Shown here piece after piece: positions 1 through 12,100 of a DNA stretch of 64,000 nt (the first letter of the stretch is position 1; every line of letters begins with the position of its first letter). The notes below the pieces were generated by a model. It saw only the letters and a program-made list of their open reading frames with translations. It made no database searches and was not told where the DNA came from. Source of the DNA: an uncultured Clostridia bacterium (lineage in GTDB: Bacteria; Bacillota; Clostridia; Christensenellales; UBA1242). The translations under genes were made by a program, and so were the position numbers. The DNA lies in contig CANQKH010000002.1 of assembly GCA_947624415.1 (NCBI GenBank), positions 62,001 to 126,000 of the forward strand, in the 5' to 3' direction.

Positions 1-218
1 ATCTTGTATTTGGTGAAACTTCTCTTGAAGGTGTAGCATTAGACCTCGATGGCTCATTAAAATTAAATATGGGTGGTCTTGTAATGGAAGCCGGCATTAA
101 ACTTAACACAGAAATTGCAGTAACAACTGAAGAAGTTAAACTTCCTAGTGGACTTAACACAAAGAAATATCCACCACTTGACACTTCCAAATTTAATAAT
201 TTAATACCTCAAGCTTAA
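1..218 (+). CDS. C-terminal end of an unidentified protein (5' truncated)
   Basis: An open frame runs from the window edge (first full codon at base 3) to a TAA at 216-218 and gives 71 residues. The visible part alternates hydrophobic and polar residues (GVALDLDGSLKLNMGG, then EAGIKLNTEIAVTTEE), which suggests beta strands, and it ends in a Pro- and Asn-containing tail. I do not recognise a family. A hairpin with a T-run follows 29 bases after the stop, so this gene ends its transcription unit here. Codon choice matches the neighbouring genes. Function cannot be assigned from this fragment. Confidence 0.6.
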   Translation, partial: LVFGETSLEGVALDLDGSLKLNMGGLVMEAGIKLNTEIAVTTEEVKLPSGLNTKKYPPLDTSKFNNLIPQA

Positions 219-246
219 TTGAAAACTAAAATTTAAATAAATAAAA

Positions 247-273
247 TGGGCTCGATAACGGGCTCGTTTTTTT
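247..273 (+). terminator. Rho-independent terminator of the upstream partial gene
   Basis: GGGCTC (248-253), a GATAAC loop and a second GGGCTC (260-265) form a 6-bp stem using two G-U wobbles, followed by G and T7. It looks like a direct repeat in DNA but folds in RNA. It lies just after the stop at 218. Confidence 0.6.
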
Positions 274-407
274 ATTTTTGCTTAAAATAATAAAAAAATT
301 TGCAATTTTTTAGCAAAATAACGTCATTTTTTATTAATTATCTTTTATTAGTAATATATATTTGTATTTTTTGGATTTTTAGGGTTACAATAAAAACGGA
401 GGTATTT

Positions 408-1661
408 ATGAGTTTAAATCCATTTTTAGAAAAGCCTAAAAAACTTGAAAACACTGTCATGAGTTTTAAAATGCTTGCACCAAAACCTTATGACAAAAAC
501 GATGTTGACCCATACACAAGAGTGCGTTGTATTCTTATGAACGGAACAGAATATGAGGCTGTTTGGTCAAAGCATCACCTAAACAGGCATTGTAATGACA
601 ATGACATTCGAAGAAGAGTTGCCTTTTTGAGACGAATTGAACAAGAGCAACAAAAAGTCATTTCTTCTCTTAAACCACCCGATGAAAACTTGTTGCAAAC
701 AACCATTGGCTATGAACAACTCGCCGTTGATCTTACTGCAATTTTGGCACAAAGACAAAAGGATAAGAATGTTAAAAATGCTTTAGATTTTGCACTGCTT
801 GAAGATTTTGACCACTTGTATAGATATGCCAACTTGCTTGAAACGGATATGGGAGAACACGCAGAAAGATATGTGGGAAATTACACCGAGATTATGCCAG
901 GAAGACCAACTGTGGCACACCCTCGCCATCCATTTGACTCGGTTAAAAATTTTATTAATAATAAAACTGCCGACCCCCTCGCCATGTGCGACGTGCAAAT
1001 TATTACCGCTGCCGAACAGCAAACTATGAATTATTATATGAATTTAGGTGCATTTTACACCCGCCAAAAGGGAAGAGAAATTTATAACGAAATTGCAATG
1101 GTTGAAGAACAACACGTTACACAATATGGTTCGCTTATTGACCCAAATGCGACTTTGCTTGAAGGGCTGCTGATGCATGAATATGTTGAAGCCTATCTTT
1201 ACTACTCCATGATAAATGATGAAGTTGATAAAAATATAAAGTCAATATGGGAACTTATGTTTGAACAAGAACTTGCCCATCTTCATGAAGCACTTGCACT
1301 TTTGAGAAAGTATGAAAAGAAAGACTGGCAAGAAGTTATTCCTCATGGCGAATTTCCACAACTTTTAAATTTTAAATCTCAAAAGGATTATGTTCGTGAA
1401 ATTTTAGCCAAAACGGTAAACAATACAGCCAACAGAGAAAGTTATATCAACATTTCAAAACTGGATGAAAAAGCTGATTTCTTCAATTACCAAGGAAAAT
1501 ATATAAAAAATGTTGAAAAAATGCCTTCTCATGTTGTAATTATTGACCATATTGATAAATTTGGCGAAGATTATAGAGTTCAAGACAAAGAACATCCTGT
1601 TAAAAATTTGAGATCAAGAAAGGAAGACAATGTAAACTTAGCACGAAAAAAGAGCAACTAA
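408..1661 (+). CDS. Ferritin-like (di-iron type) domain protein, 417 aa
   Basis: The start is ATG 408, preceded by GGAGG at about 399-403; a longer reading from a TTG at 300 has no ribosome site and crosses AT-rich intergenic DNA. Helical segments carry carboxylate/His pairs typical of the ferritin-like superfamily: E132xxxH136, E150-H151, E203, E233/E234 with H236, E258/E261 and E288xxH291. These could ligate a di-metal centre in a four-helix bundle at about residues 95-300. The N-terminal 90 residues and the C-terminal 110 residues (charged, Lys/Arg-rich end) lie outside that core. There is no signal peptide or membrane segment, so a cytosolic protein is expected. Family-level identity is inferred from motif spacing; substrate and metal are unknown. 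It is monocistronic, with a bidirectional terminator directly after the stop. Confidence 0.6.
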   Translation: MSLNPFLEKPKKLENTVMSFKMLAPKPYDKNDVDPYTRVRCILMNGTEYEAVWSKHHLNRHCNDNDIRRRVAFLRRIEQEQQKVISSLKPPDENLLQTTIGYEQLAVDLTAILAQRQKDKNVKNALDFALLEDFDHLYRYANLLETDMGEHAERYVGNYTEIMPGRPTVAHPRHPFDSVKNFINNKTADPLAMCDVQIITAAEQQTMNYYMNLGAFYTRQKGREIYNEIAMVEEQHVTQYGSLIDPNATLLEGLLMHEYVEAYLYYSMINDEVDKNIKSIWELMFEQELAHLHEALALLRKYEKKDWQEVIPHGEFPQLLNFKSQKDYVREILAKTVNNTANRESYINISKLDEKADFFNYQGKYIKNVEKMPSHVVIIDHIDKFGEDYRVQDKEHPVKNLRSRKEDNVNLARKKSN

Positions 1662-1677
1662 AATTGCTCTTTTTTTT
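1646..1677. terminator. Bidirectional terminator between the ferritin-like gene and cls
   Basis: A-run, then AAGAGCAA, a CTAAAA loop, TTGCTCTT and a T-run. It is flanked by A and T tracts on both sides, so it can serve both convergent genes. It overlaps the last codons of each. Confidence 0.85.
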
Positions 1678-3133
1678 AAAATAATGGTGATAGCAGACGC
1701 ATTACTGCCTGCAACATCTTTGTTATCCATTTTTTCTTTTGAAAATATTTTAATCCCACGCATTGAGAATTTTTCATATCTTCCTCAATGATTTTCTGAT
1801 GCTGAGCATTCAATTCTTTTGAATACATTATCACAGTATTTTCAAAATTTAACGAGAATGAACGATTGTCTGTGTTGCAAGTCCCAACCGACAACAAATC
1901 GTCATCAACGAGTATTACTTTACTATGAAGAAAGCCTTTATGCAAATATATCTTTACCCCAAGTTCCGACATCTCTTTAAGATAGGATAATGTCGCAAGA
2001 TATACCGTATGTTTGTCTGGCACGCTTGGAACAAGTATCCTTACATCAACACCACTATTGACCGCTATTCGCATTGCAGCCATAAATGTTTCATCAGGGA
2101 TAAAGTATGGGGTTTCAATATAAATCCTCTTTTTTGCCGTGGTTATCATTTTTACAAATGTTTCTTTTATCTTTGGAACTTGGCTGTCAGGCCCAGAAGA
2201 TACAACTTGTATTGTCGCATTTCCACAAATTCGCGGACTTGGAAAATATCCATTTTCGAGATATAGTCGCGGTGGCGTTGTGTCCTTTGTGCAATATCTC
2301 CAATCATCAAGGAAAATATTTTGCAAAGCATACACTCCGCTTCCCTCAACACGCAAATGTGTATCACGCCATGGGTGTAATTTTTTATCCAAACCCATAT
2401 GGTCATCGCGAATGTTTATTCCGCCAGTATAACCAATCTTTCCATCAATTACCACTATTTTTCTGTGATTTCGATAGTTTACCTTTAAATTTATCAATCT
2501 TATATGCATAAATGGAGGGAAAAACTCACCTATTTTACCACCCGCCTTCTCAAGTTGTCTAAAAAATCGTCTTGGTGCTTTTCGTGAGCCTATTGAATCG
2601 TAAATTAATTTTACCTCAACCCCCTCTCTAGCCTTCTGGCAAAGCAATTGCATAAACTCTTTCCCAGTTTTATCATTTCCAAAAATATAGTATTCTATAT
2701 TTATTGTCTTTTGCGCTGATAAAATATCATTTTTTAATGCTTCTATAGTAGAATTTCCGTCTGTGAAAAATTTTACATCATTTCCTGGAAGAGGATAAGA
2801 ACCATATGAATAACATAAGGTTACAAGCTCACTATTGCTGCCAACTACACTGTCAATTTTTGCTTCGTCCAGTGAAGATATGCCATCAATATTTCTTATA
2901 ATATCTCTCTCGCAAATGGACTTTTTCCTTATCATTCGTCTTGTTCTCAAACTTAATCCACTTCCGAAAATTATGTAAAGTATAAAGCCAATAATAGGTA
3001 AAAATGTCAAAACGGTAAGCCATGCAATTATATTTTCAGGTTTCTTTCTTTCTAGAAATACCATTCCTAGAAGAAGCAAAAAGTTTATAACGGAATTTAT
3101 AGTTATTATTAATTTAAGCCATTCGCCAAACAT
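1676..3133 (-). CDS. cls: Cardiolipin synthase (PLD superfamily), 485 aa
   Basis: Joins two phosphatidylglycerol molecules into cardiolipin plus glycerol at the cytoplasmic membrane. Two N-terminal transmembrane helices (about residues 9-27 and 37-58) precede two phospholipase D domains. HKD motif 1 is HRKIVVID (223-230) followed by GKIGYTGGIN; HKD motif 2 is HSKVILVD (403-410) followed by the characteristic NTDNRSF segment. Length and order match bacterial ClsA-type enzymes. The ATG at 3131-3133 has a strong GGAGGA site about 8 bases upstream. It starts only 25 bases after the stop of the giant surface-protein gene on the same strand with no terminator between them, so the two are probably co-transcribed. 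Confidence 0.93.
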   Translation of the reverse strand: MFGEWLKLIITINSVINFLLLLGMVFLERKKPENIIAWLTVLTFLPIIGFILYIIFGSGLSLRTRRMIRKKSICERDIIRNIDGISSLDEAKIDSVVGSNSELVTLCYSYGSYPLPGNDVKFFTDGNSTIEALKNDILSAQKTINIEYYIFGNDKTGKEFMQLLCQKAREGVEVKLIYDSIGSRKAPRRFFRQLEKAGGKIGEFFPPFMHIRLINLKVNYRNHRKIVVIDGKIGYTGGINIRDDHMGLDKKLHPWRDTHLRVEGSGVYALQNIFLDDWRYCTKDTTPPRLYLENGYFPSPRICGNATIQVVSSGPDSQVPKIKETFVKMITTAKKRIYIETPYFIPDETFMAAMRIAVNSGVDVRILVPSVPDKHTVYLATLSYLKEMSELGVKIYLHKGFLHSKVILVDDDLLSVGTCNTDNRSFSLNFENTVIMYSKELNAQHQKIIEEDMKNSQCVGLKYFQKKKWITKMLQAVMRLLSPLF

Positions 3134-3157
3134 TTGCTCCTCCTTGAATGTATTTTA

Positions 3158-6100
3158 TTATTTCTTTTTGCCCAGTTTTAAAGTGCCAAGTTCTTTTAGT
3201 CTATCAGTTGTTGCTTCTCCACTTCCTCTTCCTACTCCAGAGACTCTGAGACTTATAACAACGTTAATATACTGGTCATCTGTAAAGCCTTTGCCTAGTG
3301 TAATTTCACCTGATTTAGGGTCAATTGTCGCTTGACCAATACTTGAATCTGCGACATCTTCCGCAAGTTTGAATGAAAGGTGGTCTAGGATGTCATCATT
3401 AATTATAATAGAATTTCCTCGTCCAATTGCACCACCGCCTTTTTCTCCAGCAGTCGTTCCCTTATATAATGTAAATGCTTTTTGAGCCCAATTTTCTAAT
3501 GGAATTCTGTTGTCATTATTTTCATCGTCCATAGCAAATATAATTTCACCAACACTTATTGTAGGAACAAGTTCATATACTCGACCTGTTACAATGTAAT
3601 TTGCCGTTTGTCTATATGAGAATTTTTCCTTCTCCGCTTCTGTTTGCGGTTCTGGATCAACTTCACTAGTTTTATAGTAACCTTTTATAATATAGTATTT
3701 GCTAATCGAATAACAATTACCATTATTAAGCATTACCGCATTATCCACATAAGCCACATCTTGTTTTATTTCTGCAATTGTGAACGGCTTGTTAACCTCA
3801 ACCACATTGCTGATTCCTTCACCACTAATATAGAAGAATTGTATTGATGTAGATGAAGGGTCGCTAATTGTAACAGTATTTTCTGCTTCAACATTTTGAT
3901 TGAAATATCTCGATAATGGAATGTAATAAGTTCTTTGATAATTATTGCTGCTGTTTTGAACTCTAACTTGTGTCTTTTCGCCTATTATTTTTCCTTCTTT
4001 ATCTTTTAATTCAATATTAAATGAAATTGTCTCTCCGGCAGGTGCTAATACTTCAAGAGTATCATTTATAACTTTCTTTATTACAAATCCGCCTGCTTGA
4101 TTTTCGTTAAAGCCTGGTTGGTCAGAATTATCGTTAATTATTGCAAATGATTGACCATCTTCGATGACTTTATTATCATTTTGTTGAAGCGATGATTCTC
4201 TTATAACTGAAATAGGTGCTGCTACTTCACAATATTCTGTGATGCTTCTGGTTTTTTCCGCGTTATTTACCGTATAACTTGTAGTTCCTTCATATTTCAA
4301 TTTAACAACTATTCTTAAATTTGCAACATTGGAATCCTGATAAACATTGGCATTTTCAATTCTTGGTATTTGCCAAAGGTTTTTAGTATAATTTTCTTGT
4401 ATTGCATCTACTTTCTCAGGGTCTTTATATTTATCAAATGGGTTTCTTGGGTTAGACAATTCACGCTCATTTTTGATTTTTGTTTTTGTATTATAGAAAT
4501 ATCCTTCTCCAGTTGCAAAAGGTCTTTCCGCCAGCGTTTCTGAATATTTTTCTTCTTTACCTTCCTCTTTAGGGCCAACCCAATTTGCGTTATTTGAACC
4601 TGTTGCTCCACCTACCGTTGTTAGCGTTGCTAAAGGTGTCCTTCCAGATAATTCATACAAACTAACCGAATCTATTTCTATACTTTCAATATCAGGTGCT
4701 GCAAGTAGTTTCTTGTCTTCGTCAGAGAAGACTATATTATTTGCAGATGGGTCATATCCCCAACCAGAAACACTGTTTTTAAGAAGTGTTTTGTCTTCTC
4801 CCGCTACATTTACATTGTCTTTTACATAATCCTTATCAAATTGCCATGCTGTTATCCCATTAAATACCAACAGTGATACACCTGATGCCTCATTAGGTGT
4901 CTCCATAGAAGAATTTATTACACAGTTAATATTATTTGTAGCATTATCTTTAGTTGCAGAAATTGAAAGTTGTTGATATGTTACACCAAAATCAAGCAAT
5001 CCATTTTCGACAATGTCTATTCTATTTGATATTGATGGTGTTTGTTTTGTTGCAACTAATACAAAATATACTCTGTATTTAAAGCCATAGTTATCTTTTG
5101 CCTCAATCATATAGTATTGATTTCCAAAAATAACGTGTTCTACTTCTGAGAATTCGATTGCTTCCTTGCCTATATATTCTGGAGCTTCTGTTATAGGTGT
5201 ATTTGGCTCATTGACCTTTTCTTCTCTTGTAATTTTCCAAGGCCCGACATCGTCATCGCCATATAGATTTTTCTTATCATAATTATGGAATATCTTTACT
5301 CCTAAATTATTTGAATCGTTATAATTTATAGAATCTATTGATGTATTTAATGGCATTTTTATTGTAAATGCACTAACTGAACGTTCAACATATGTATATG
5401 TCCCAAATTTATGTTTAACTGATAGATAACCCTCAGTGCCATCTGATGTCAATTTAAAGTTCCCATAAGAATTTTTTTCTGATTCTGTCGAAACTACTTC
5501 ATATATGTCATCACGGTTTGAAACTACACCATCTTCTTCGATTGTCGCATTGCTTGCATTTCCTGCAAACTTAACATCATAATCTGGCATGATTTTCAAA
5601 ATTACAAAGAATGTTGCCTTATGTGTCTCATCAATAGAATATTGAACTTTACACAATACAAAGTCTCCTAAATTCTTTGCTCCATAAGGAATAAAACGAT
5701 AGTCATATGTATTCTTATTTGCATTTTGTATCGCTGATGCAAATAAATAAATATTATCATTTGTTGCACCATCATCGTTTGCATTCTTTTGGTCAACAAA
5801 CTTCCTGAACTTGTCAATCTCTTTATGACTATTCATAAACTCTTTAATAGCATTAAATTGTTTGTCGGTCATACCGTCAAGCTTTTCTTTTCCATCATAA
5901 TACAAAGTTTCAAATAAAAGATTTGAATTTGAAGCAGTAAAGTCTGAAGCAGTTATCGCTTTTCCTGTAATTTCATGATGTATGCCTAAGAATGAAACTA
6001 GACTATCATATTCAAATGACACATTCACTTCTTTAAAGTTGTTTACTTCTGTAATTTCTTGTTCTACTTTAACATCAATTGCAAGTTTGTAATTGTAGCC

Positions 6101-9100
6101 CAAACTGAATGTTTTGAGTTTACCATTATTATTAGTTGAACCATTGTTTAAAGGTAATTGAACAGCCGTCAAAATATTGTTATTCTCTGTAATTTCACCC
6201 AACTCATCTTTAATAACAATGCCAGTATTAATTAAGCTTGCATAACGGCTATAATTAACACGGAATGGAACTCTGTTCTCATCTTCACCATACTGAAGTT
6301 GAACTCTGCTTGTTGTGTAAATTTTTGGGATCCCTGCTTCATATTTGAATAATTTATCTGCTGCATTTGTATAAGCAGAAAGGTCGGTTAACACTTCGCC
6401 TTCTTTATAAAGTTTTCTACCTTCTTTAGGTATAATCTTTTCGCTTTCAAATTTTGAAGTAAGATATGCACCTACGAAAGTCATTTCTCCCATGCCCATT
6501 CCAAGATCAAAATCTAATGTTTTTGTTTCCATATCGACTTTGATGTAGATAGGATAAGAAGCATAATAATTCTCTCCGTTCTTAAATACAAAGTAATAAT
6601 CACCCTCTCTTCCACTCAAACTGTCATACATTTCAGCGTGCAATATTCTGCCATTTGCAAATAGGTCTGATTTTGGAGTCTTGTCAAGATAAATATTTTC
6701 ATAAGTTATAGTTCTATCACCTTGTTGCTCTGTCGATGTGGTTGTTGTAGGCAATACCCTTGCAACTTTTATCGCATCTGTTTGCAATCTTATCTCATAC
6801 TCAATGCTTACATTATTATAGGTTATATTCAAAACTAATTTTGATGGTATTCCAACGCCTGCACCAACATAGAATTTGACCTCTCCACTAAGTGGAATAA
6901 TACTGCTTACTGCTAAGTTACTGCTATTGCACATTACAATAGCATTTTCCAGTTTAACTATTGTTACTATAAGGTCAGATGTCTCCCCTTTTAAAATATC
7001 TTTCAAATCTTTTGTTATATATTTATCGTTATATGTTACTTTCTTTTCTTCAGTGCCTGCTACAGGAGCAATTGCTTGATAAATATTAAGTCTTGTTGAA
7101 TTTAGGTTATATGCAAAGGTTGGTGAAGAAACCAAGAAGTCTACAATGCTGTCAAAAGTTACTGGCAATGTATCACCCATCTCATCAGCCCTCTTAATTG
7201 TTTCTAAGATTTCATAATGCATCTCAGTGCCTGTTGACTTTTTCTCCATAAGACCTTCAATTGGAGATTTGTTGTCTTGGACTTGAATTGGGTCTGGATA
7301 AGTTATGTCAAGTTTAACACTAGGAGCAATTGAGATTGTATAATTTACATAGTAAACTTGTTCCCCAAAACCTTCTTGTATTGCTGTTACTTCTAGTACT
7401 AAAGTCAATGGAGTTACTGGTTGAACTGAAGAAACATATTGAGTATATATGAAATTGCCTTCCAACTTTTTAAATGCAGGGTCAGTGGTTGACGTTTTAA
7501 TTTTAAGATTTTTAAAGTTATCGCCAATGCCATACTCGTCGCCAGTTGGAATAACGCTGCTAAGTTCGTCAATATTTATTTCATGTCTTTCTCCTGCGAC
7601 AACCTCAACATCTTTTGTGATTGCTTCAGGTGTTGTAATACTTTTCTTCACGTTATAAGTTTGAGAGAATACAAATGTATTGCCCTCTGTCTCAAAACTT
7701 CTGCCTGTGCCTGTTTTTGTGAATGTTATAGTATAGTCAACTTTAAATGTCTTATCTTCCAACAAGTTTGCAATTATTAATTTTTTATTTTCTATTTTAA
7801 CAAATTTTTTTGTTTCATCAGAAATTTTTGCTTCTGTTATATTATAAAGCTCATTTTCTTCTCCAAATTTCTCTGTTGTTCCATTTGCGTTTACAAGCGA
7901 AATCAAATCAACTAAGTCATAAGATAATCCTGCTTTCAATTCTGGAATGTCAACTTCTTTTCCATTGTCGCTCTTCTTTGGACTTTGTGCTTTGTATACA
8001 ACATTCGCTTCAAGGTCTAAAATTATTTTAGCCAAATAGCCTTGTTTTGTAAATAATGTAAAGATTACTTGTTTGTCTTGTTCAATATAATCTAGTAGAT
8101 AAATAACCATTGTGCCATTTTTATTATCATAATCAAAGCCTTTTGGATGATCGCCTGTAGTGTCAAGATTGTCTATACCAGACGTGCACTCTATTTGAAG
8201 AACATCTGGAACAATTGTTCCCGAACTACTTCCTGAAGAACCTGAAACGCTCAACAAATCGACTGTGAGTTCAATATTTTTTAAATTATCTCCCTCTTTT
8301 GTTCCATTTTTGAAGGTTTTAACAAATTCTTCTGTTTGTTGTGTCTTTGTGCCATCCTTAAATCGAACAGCATATGTTTGTTGTTTCTCATTAAGAACAA
8401 ATGTGTAAGTCCTGTCGCCATTTATTACACCCAATTGTCCATTTGAACCATCAACGTAACTATGGCTTATAACTATTGTTATTGTTTCATCTTTACGAGG
8501 ATAAATTCTCATTGTTTTGCTATCTTCACTAAATGAAATTGAAACATAATCATTCCATTGCTCTGGAGTTTGATATGCAGTTTCAACTGTTGAAGGTTGA
8601 ACTGATACGACTTTGTTTACTGCTTTTAGTGTTGATAATTCAAGCACATCATTATAGTAAATTTCAACATCTCCTTCAATAATGCTTACAGATACAATCT
8701 GACCATCTGCAATAGTAGAAGGATTTAATATACTCTTCACATTTACATCTTGAAGTTTTGGTGTTTGTTCATCTGATTCTATATGCTCAAATTTAAGGTC
8801 AACAATTTTTGAAAGTTGTGTGGTTGTTTCAACATCATGGCTATCTTTTGTTGTTATCTCCATTGTTAGTCTAATTGTCGCACCATTTTCTGATTTTACT
8901 AATGCTTTCAATGTGGAGTTTTCCACTGATTCAAGTGCAATATCTTTGCTATACATGAATCTCTTTAAGCCTGAATTTAAGGTTGTGTCTGCAAATTTAT
9001 CTTCAAGATTAATCTCAAGAGTTTCATTTAAAGCACCATTTATATATTCTGCATCCCCGTTGTATGCGTATAGTGGGTCTTCAACTATTATGTCTGGAGT

Positions 9101-12100
9101 TACCTTCATTAGATAATAGAATACTTGTGGATCGCTGTATGAACTGCCAGTAAGTTTTCTAACTCTGTATTCTAATGCAATGTATACATCTTCTGTGGTG
9201 GATGTTGCAAGGTGATTTAATAATATTGTGCCATCCAATGTCTCGTTGCCAATCTTCTTAATTAAACTTGAATAATTGTTTGTTTTGTTTGTTGAAATTG
9301 AATAAACTGTCAAGGTTGGGCTTAAATCTTCCAAATAATATAGCCCTGGCATTGATGGTTTTTCACCTTTTTTATAACTTGTCAATATCTTTGTAAGTTG
9401 ACCTGCCTTAATTTCATTATATATGCCCTTTTCTATAAGTTCCTCAGGTTTTAATATAGAACTTTCAAGCGACCTTGTTTCATCTTCGAGATTATCATAA
9501 ATTACATTATTATATCCAACCCCAGAAAGTATTAAAGGAATATACATCCATGCAAGTTCTCCACCCGATCCTGACGTATCGTCGCTTGTTGATGATTTAA
9601 GGAATCGAATTGCCAACAAAACTTGATCATCGTTTAATCCATATGTAAGATTAATTGGTTTCAAGAAATTTATTATAGAACCCTTAGAGTTTGATGTTGT
9701 CTTGTATACATGATCCCTAATAAATGAGCCACCTTCCATTCTTGAAGGAACTGGATTTATTGGCCATCCCTCGCCTATTCCATTATCTGTATTGTATTTA
9801 TCATCGTTTGCATCTTCATAGAATTGCCAGTATGTGCCTTCCGTTAAATCAACTACAATATAATCTACTTGTTCCTCGCCTTCTCCAATACTTTGGAATT
9901 GAGCGGTTGGCATTGGTAAATCAGGTTGTTCTTTCTCTTCAACTGACCTCTGTTTTCTTAATTTTGAAGCAATTAATTGATATATATCCTGTTCACCAGA
10001 ATTATATAATTCAATATATACAGTTATTTCACCAAGTTGTGTCCTCTCTCCATTTGCTTCATAAATTATATTTAATGTTGTTTCAATTGTCTTTACATTA
10101 TAGTCAAATAATATAACTTGTGAGTTTTGAACAACATACCCTGCGTTATTTAACTCAAGATATTCGCTAAATTCATAGGTGAGTGTTAACGATTGAATTG
10201 GTTTGTTGTCGATATGTCTCGTAATGCTTACATATGCTGTTATGAAATTTTTTTGATTGTTTAACACATAGAATTTATTTTCCAAGTCTGTTATCAAAAT
10301 ATCTTTTGTTACAATAAACGATATTTGAATGTTTACTGCAAAACTATTCTTGCCTTCTGGTCTGAAATATACATCAAATCTTCTGGTTTCATCTTTATCC
10401 CAGAAATCATAGAAGTAAATATGACCGACTTGTATTTGACCGTCTTCTCCTGCTGGGTTAAACACACCAATAGCATTTGCTGGTTTTTGACCATATTCTA
10501 TAAGTTCATAATTGCCATTTTGATTTAAAATATAATATGTCTTTTTATCATCAAACAATGAATAGAAATAACCGTTTGAACCTTCATTTTTGTTTTCAAA
10601 TGTATCTTCCATTACAAATTCATTCTCTTTGCCAGCATACAGAACGTCATCATCTGTATCTCCCATTCCATAATTTTGATAATTTACAGTAATGTTTGGA
10701 TTAAGAACTAGGTTGAATGTTGTATTAACAGCACCTATTGTATCAAAAATTATAAACTGTAATGTATGTGATACATAGAAATTCTTATTTATAACTATCT
10801 TTGTTATATCAATTAACGATGAAAGTGTATTACGTATGTTAATTGCCGTATTTAAGCCAAAATCAACTTTTGTGCTGGCAGGATATCCTGTATATAACGT
10901 AAGCATACCATCTTCGCCAAACAAATTTAATAAAACACTATCTTCAACAAGTGGTGAATAATATTGTGGGTTGAATCTAAATGAATAGTATTCGTATGGT
11001 TGATCTTCACCTTCTGCGCTGGTTGTATAGAACATTATTAATTTTTTGAGGTCAATCTCATTAATGGTTGTTCCTTGAGCGTCTACCCCTTTAGCACCAA
11101 ACTTATGAACATCTGCCTGACTAATATTTGTAGTCTTCTCTCCCATTGTATTTTGATATGTTTTCTCATTTTTATCGTAAGCAATTTTTGTTATACCTTG
11201 GGATCTTACTTCAAATACTATTTCTAAACGTCTGCCTTGATAAGTTAAATCTGCTTTTCCATCAACGCTTTGTATGTATAATATAACTTTTGAACCATTT
11301 GTGTTTTTAAATGAGAATGATTTGCCATCTGCTGAAATACTTATAACACCATTATCTATTGTTGGGTCATTATTCTCATTAGGCACAGGTTGAAATCTCC
11401 ATTGACCGGCAAGAGTGTCTGTTTTCCCCTTCTGGTCAGTAATCTTAATCCATGCCCCATTATTGCCAACCAATGCTGCTATGAAAGAATCGATCGTTTC
11501 AAATGATTCTTGCCCGTCAACAGTTATTCTCGTTTCAAATTTGCCAAAAGTGTTTAAAATTTGTGAAACATCTACACCATTCAATGCTTGCTTTAATACT
11601 TCATCATCACCTGCTGGAACGTCTATGATTACAGTCTCTGCCTCTGGACTATATAAAACTACTGTTTTGTCTGGATTGAATTCCCATTCAATTTCATCCT
11701 CGGTGTTGTCATATCTAAGTTTAAACCAATAAACAATAATTCCTTCCTTCTTATCTATTTGTATAGAAGAGCGTGCGCCTACCCTATATTCTAATTTACC
11801 GCTCTTATCTTCAGCAGTAGTTAAGCTTTCGTCGTTGATTACAAAATAATTTGATATATCATTGCCTTCATTATCTATTAATACAAGGCTTAAATATCCT
11901 TTTTGATATTCATCTTTAAATACAGGAAGTGATTCTGGACTAATAGTAAAACTTATTATAATTGATGAGTTGCCGCCTTGGTTTATGCTAACCTCTCCAC
12001 CAATTTCTTGTATTGCACCTGTATCCATAATACCACTAGTTACCGAATCGATATATAGTGCCTCTTCGCAAACTATTTGCTTGTATGTCGAACACATTGT

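Noticed and set aside
248-265. GGGCTCG direct repeat as a regulator site
   Set aside because: In RNA the two copies pair with G-U wobbles and are followed by T7, so a terminator explains it better.
300-407. TTG-initiated extension of the ferritin-like protein with a hydrophobic start, resembling a signal peptide
   Set aside because: No ribosome site at 300, AT-rich intergenic composition, and a strong GGAGG directly before ATG 408.
9724-10116. 130-residue plus-strand frame inside the giant gene
   Set aside because: Antisense shadow with His/Leu/Gln-rich composition and no promoter or ribosome site; similar frames occur throughout both giant genes.
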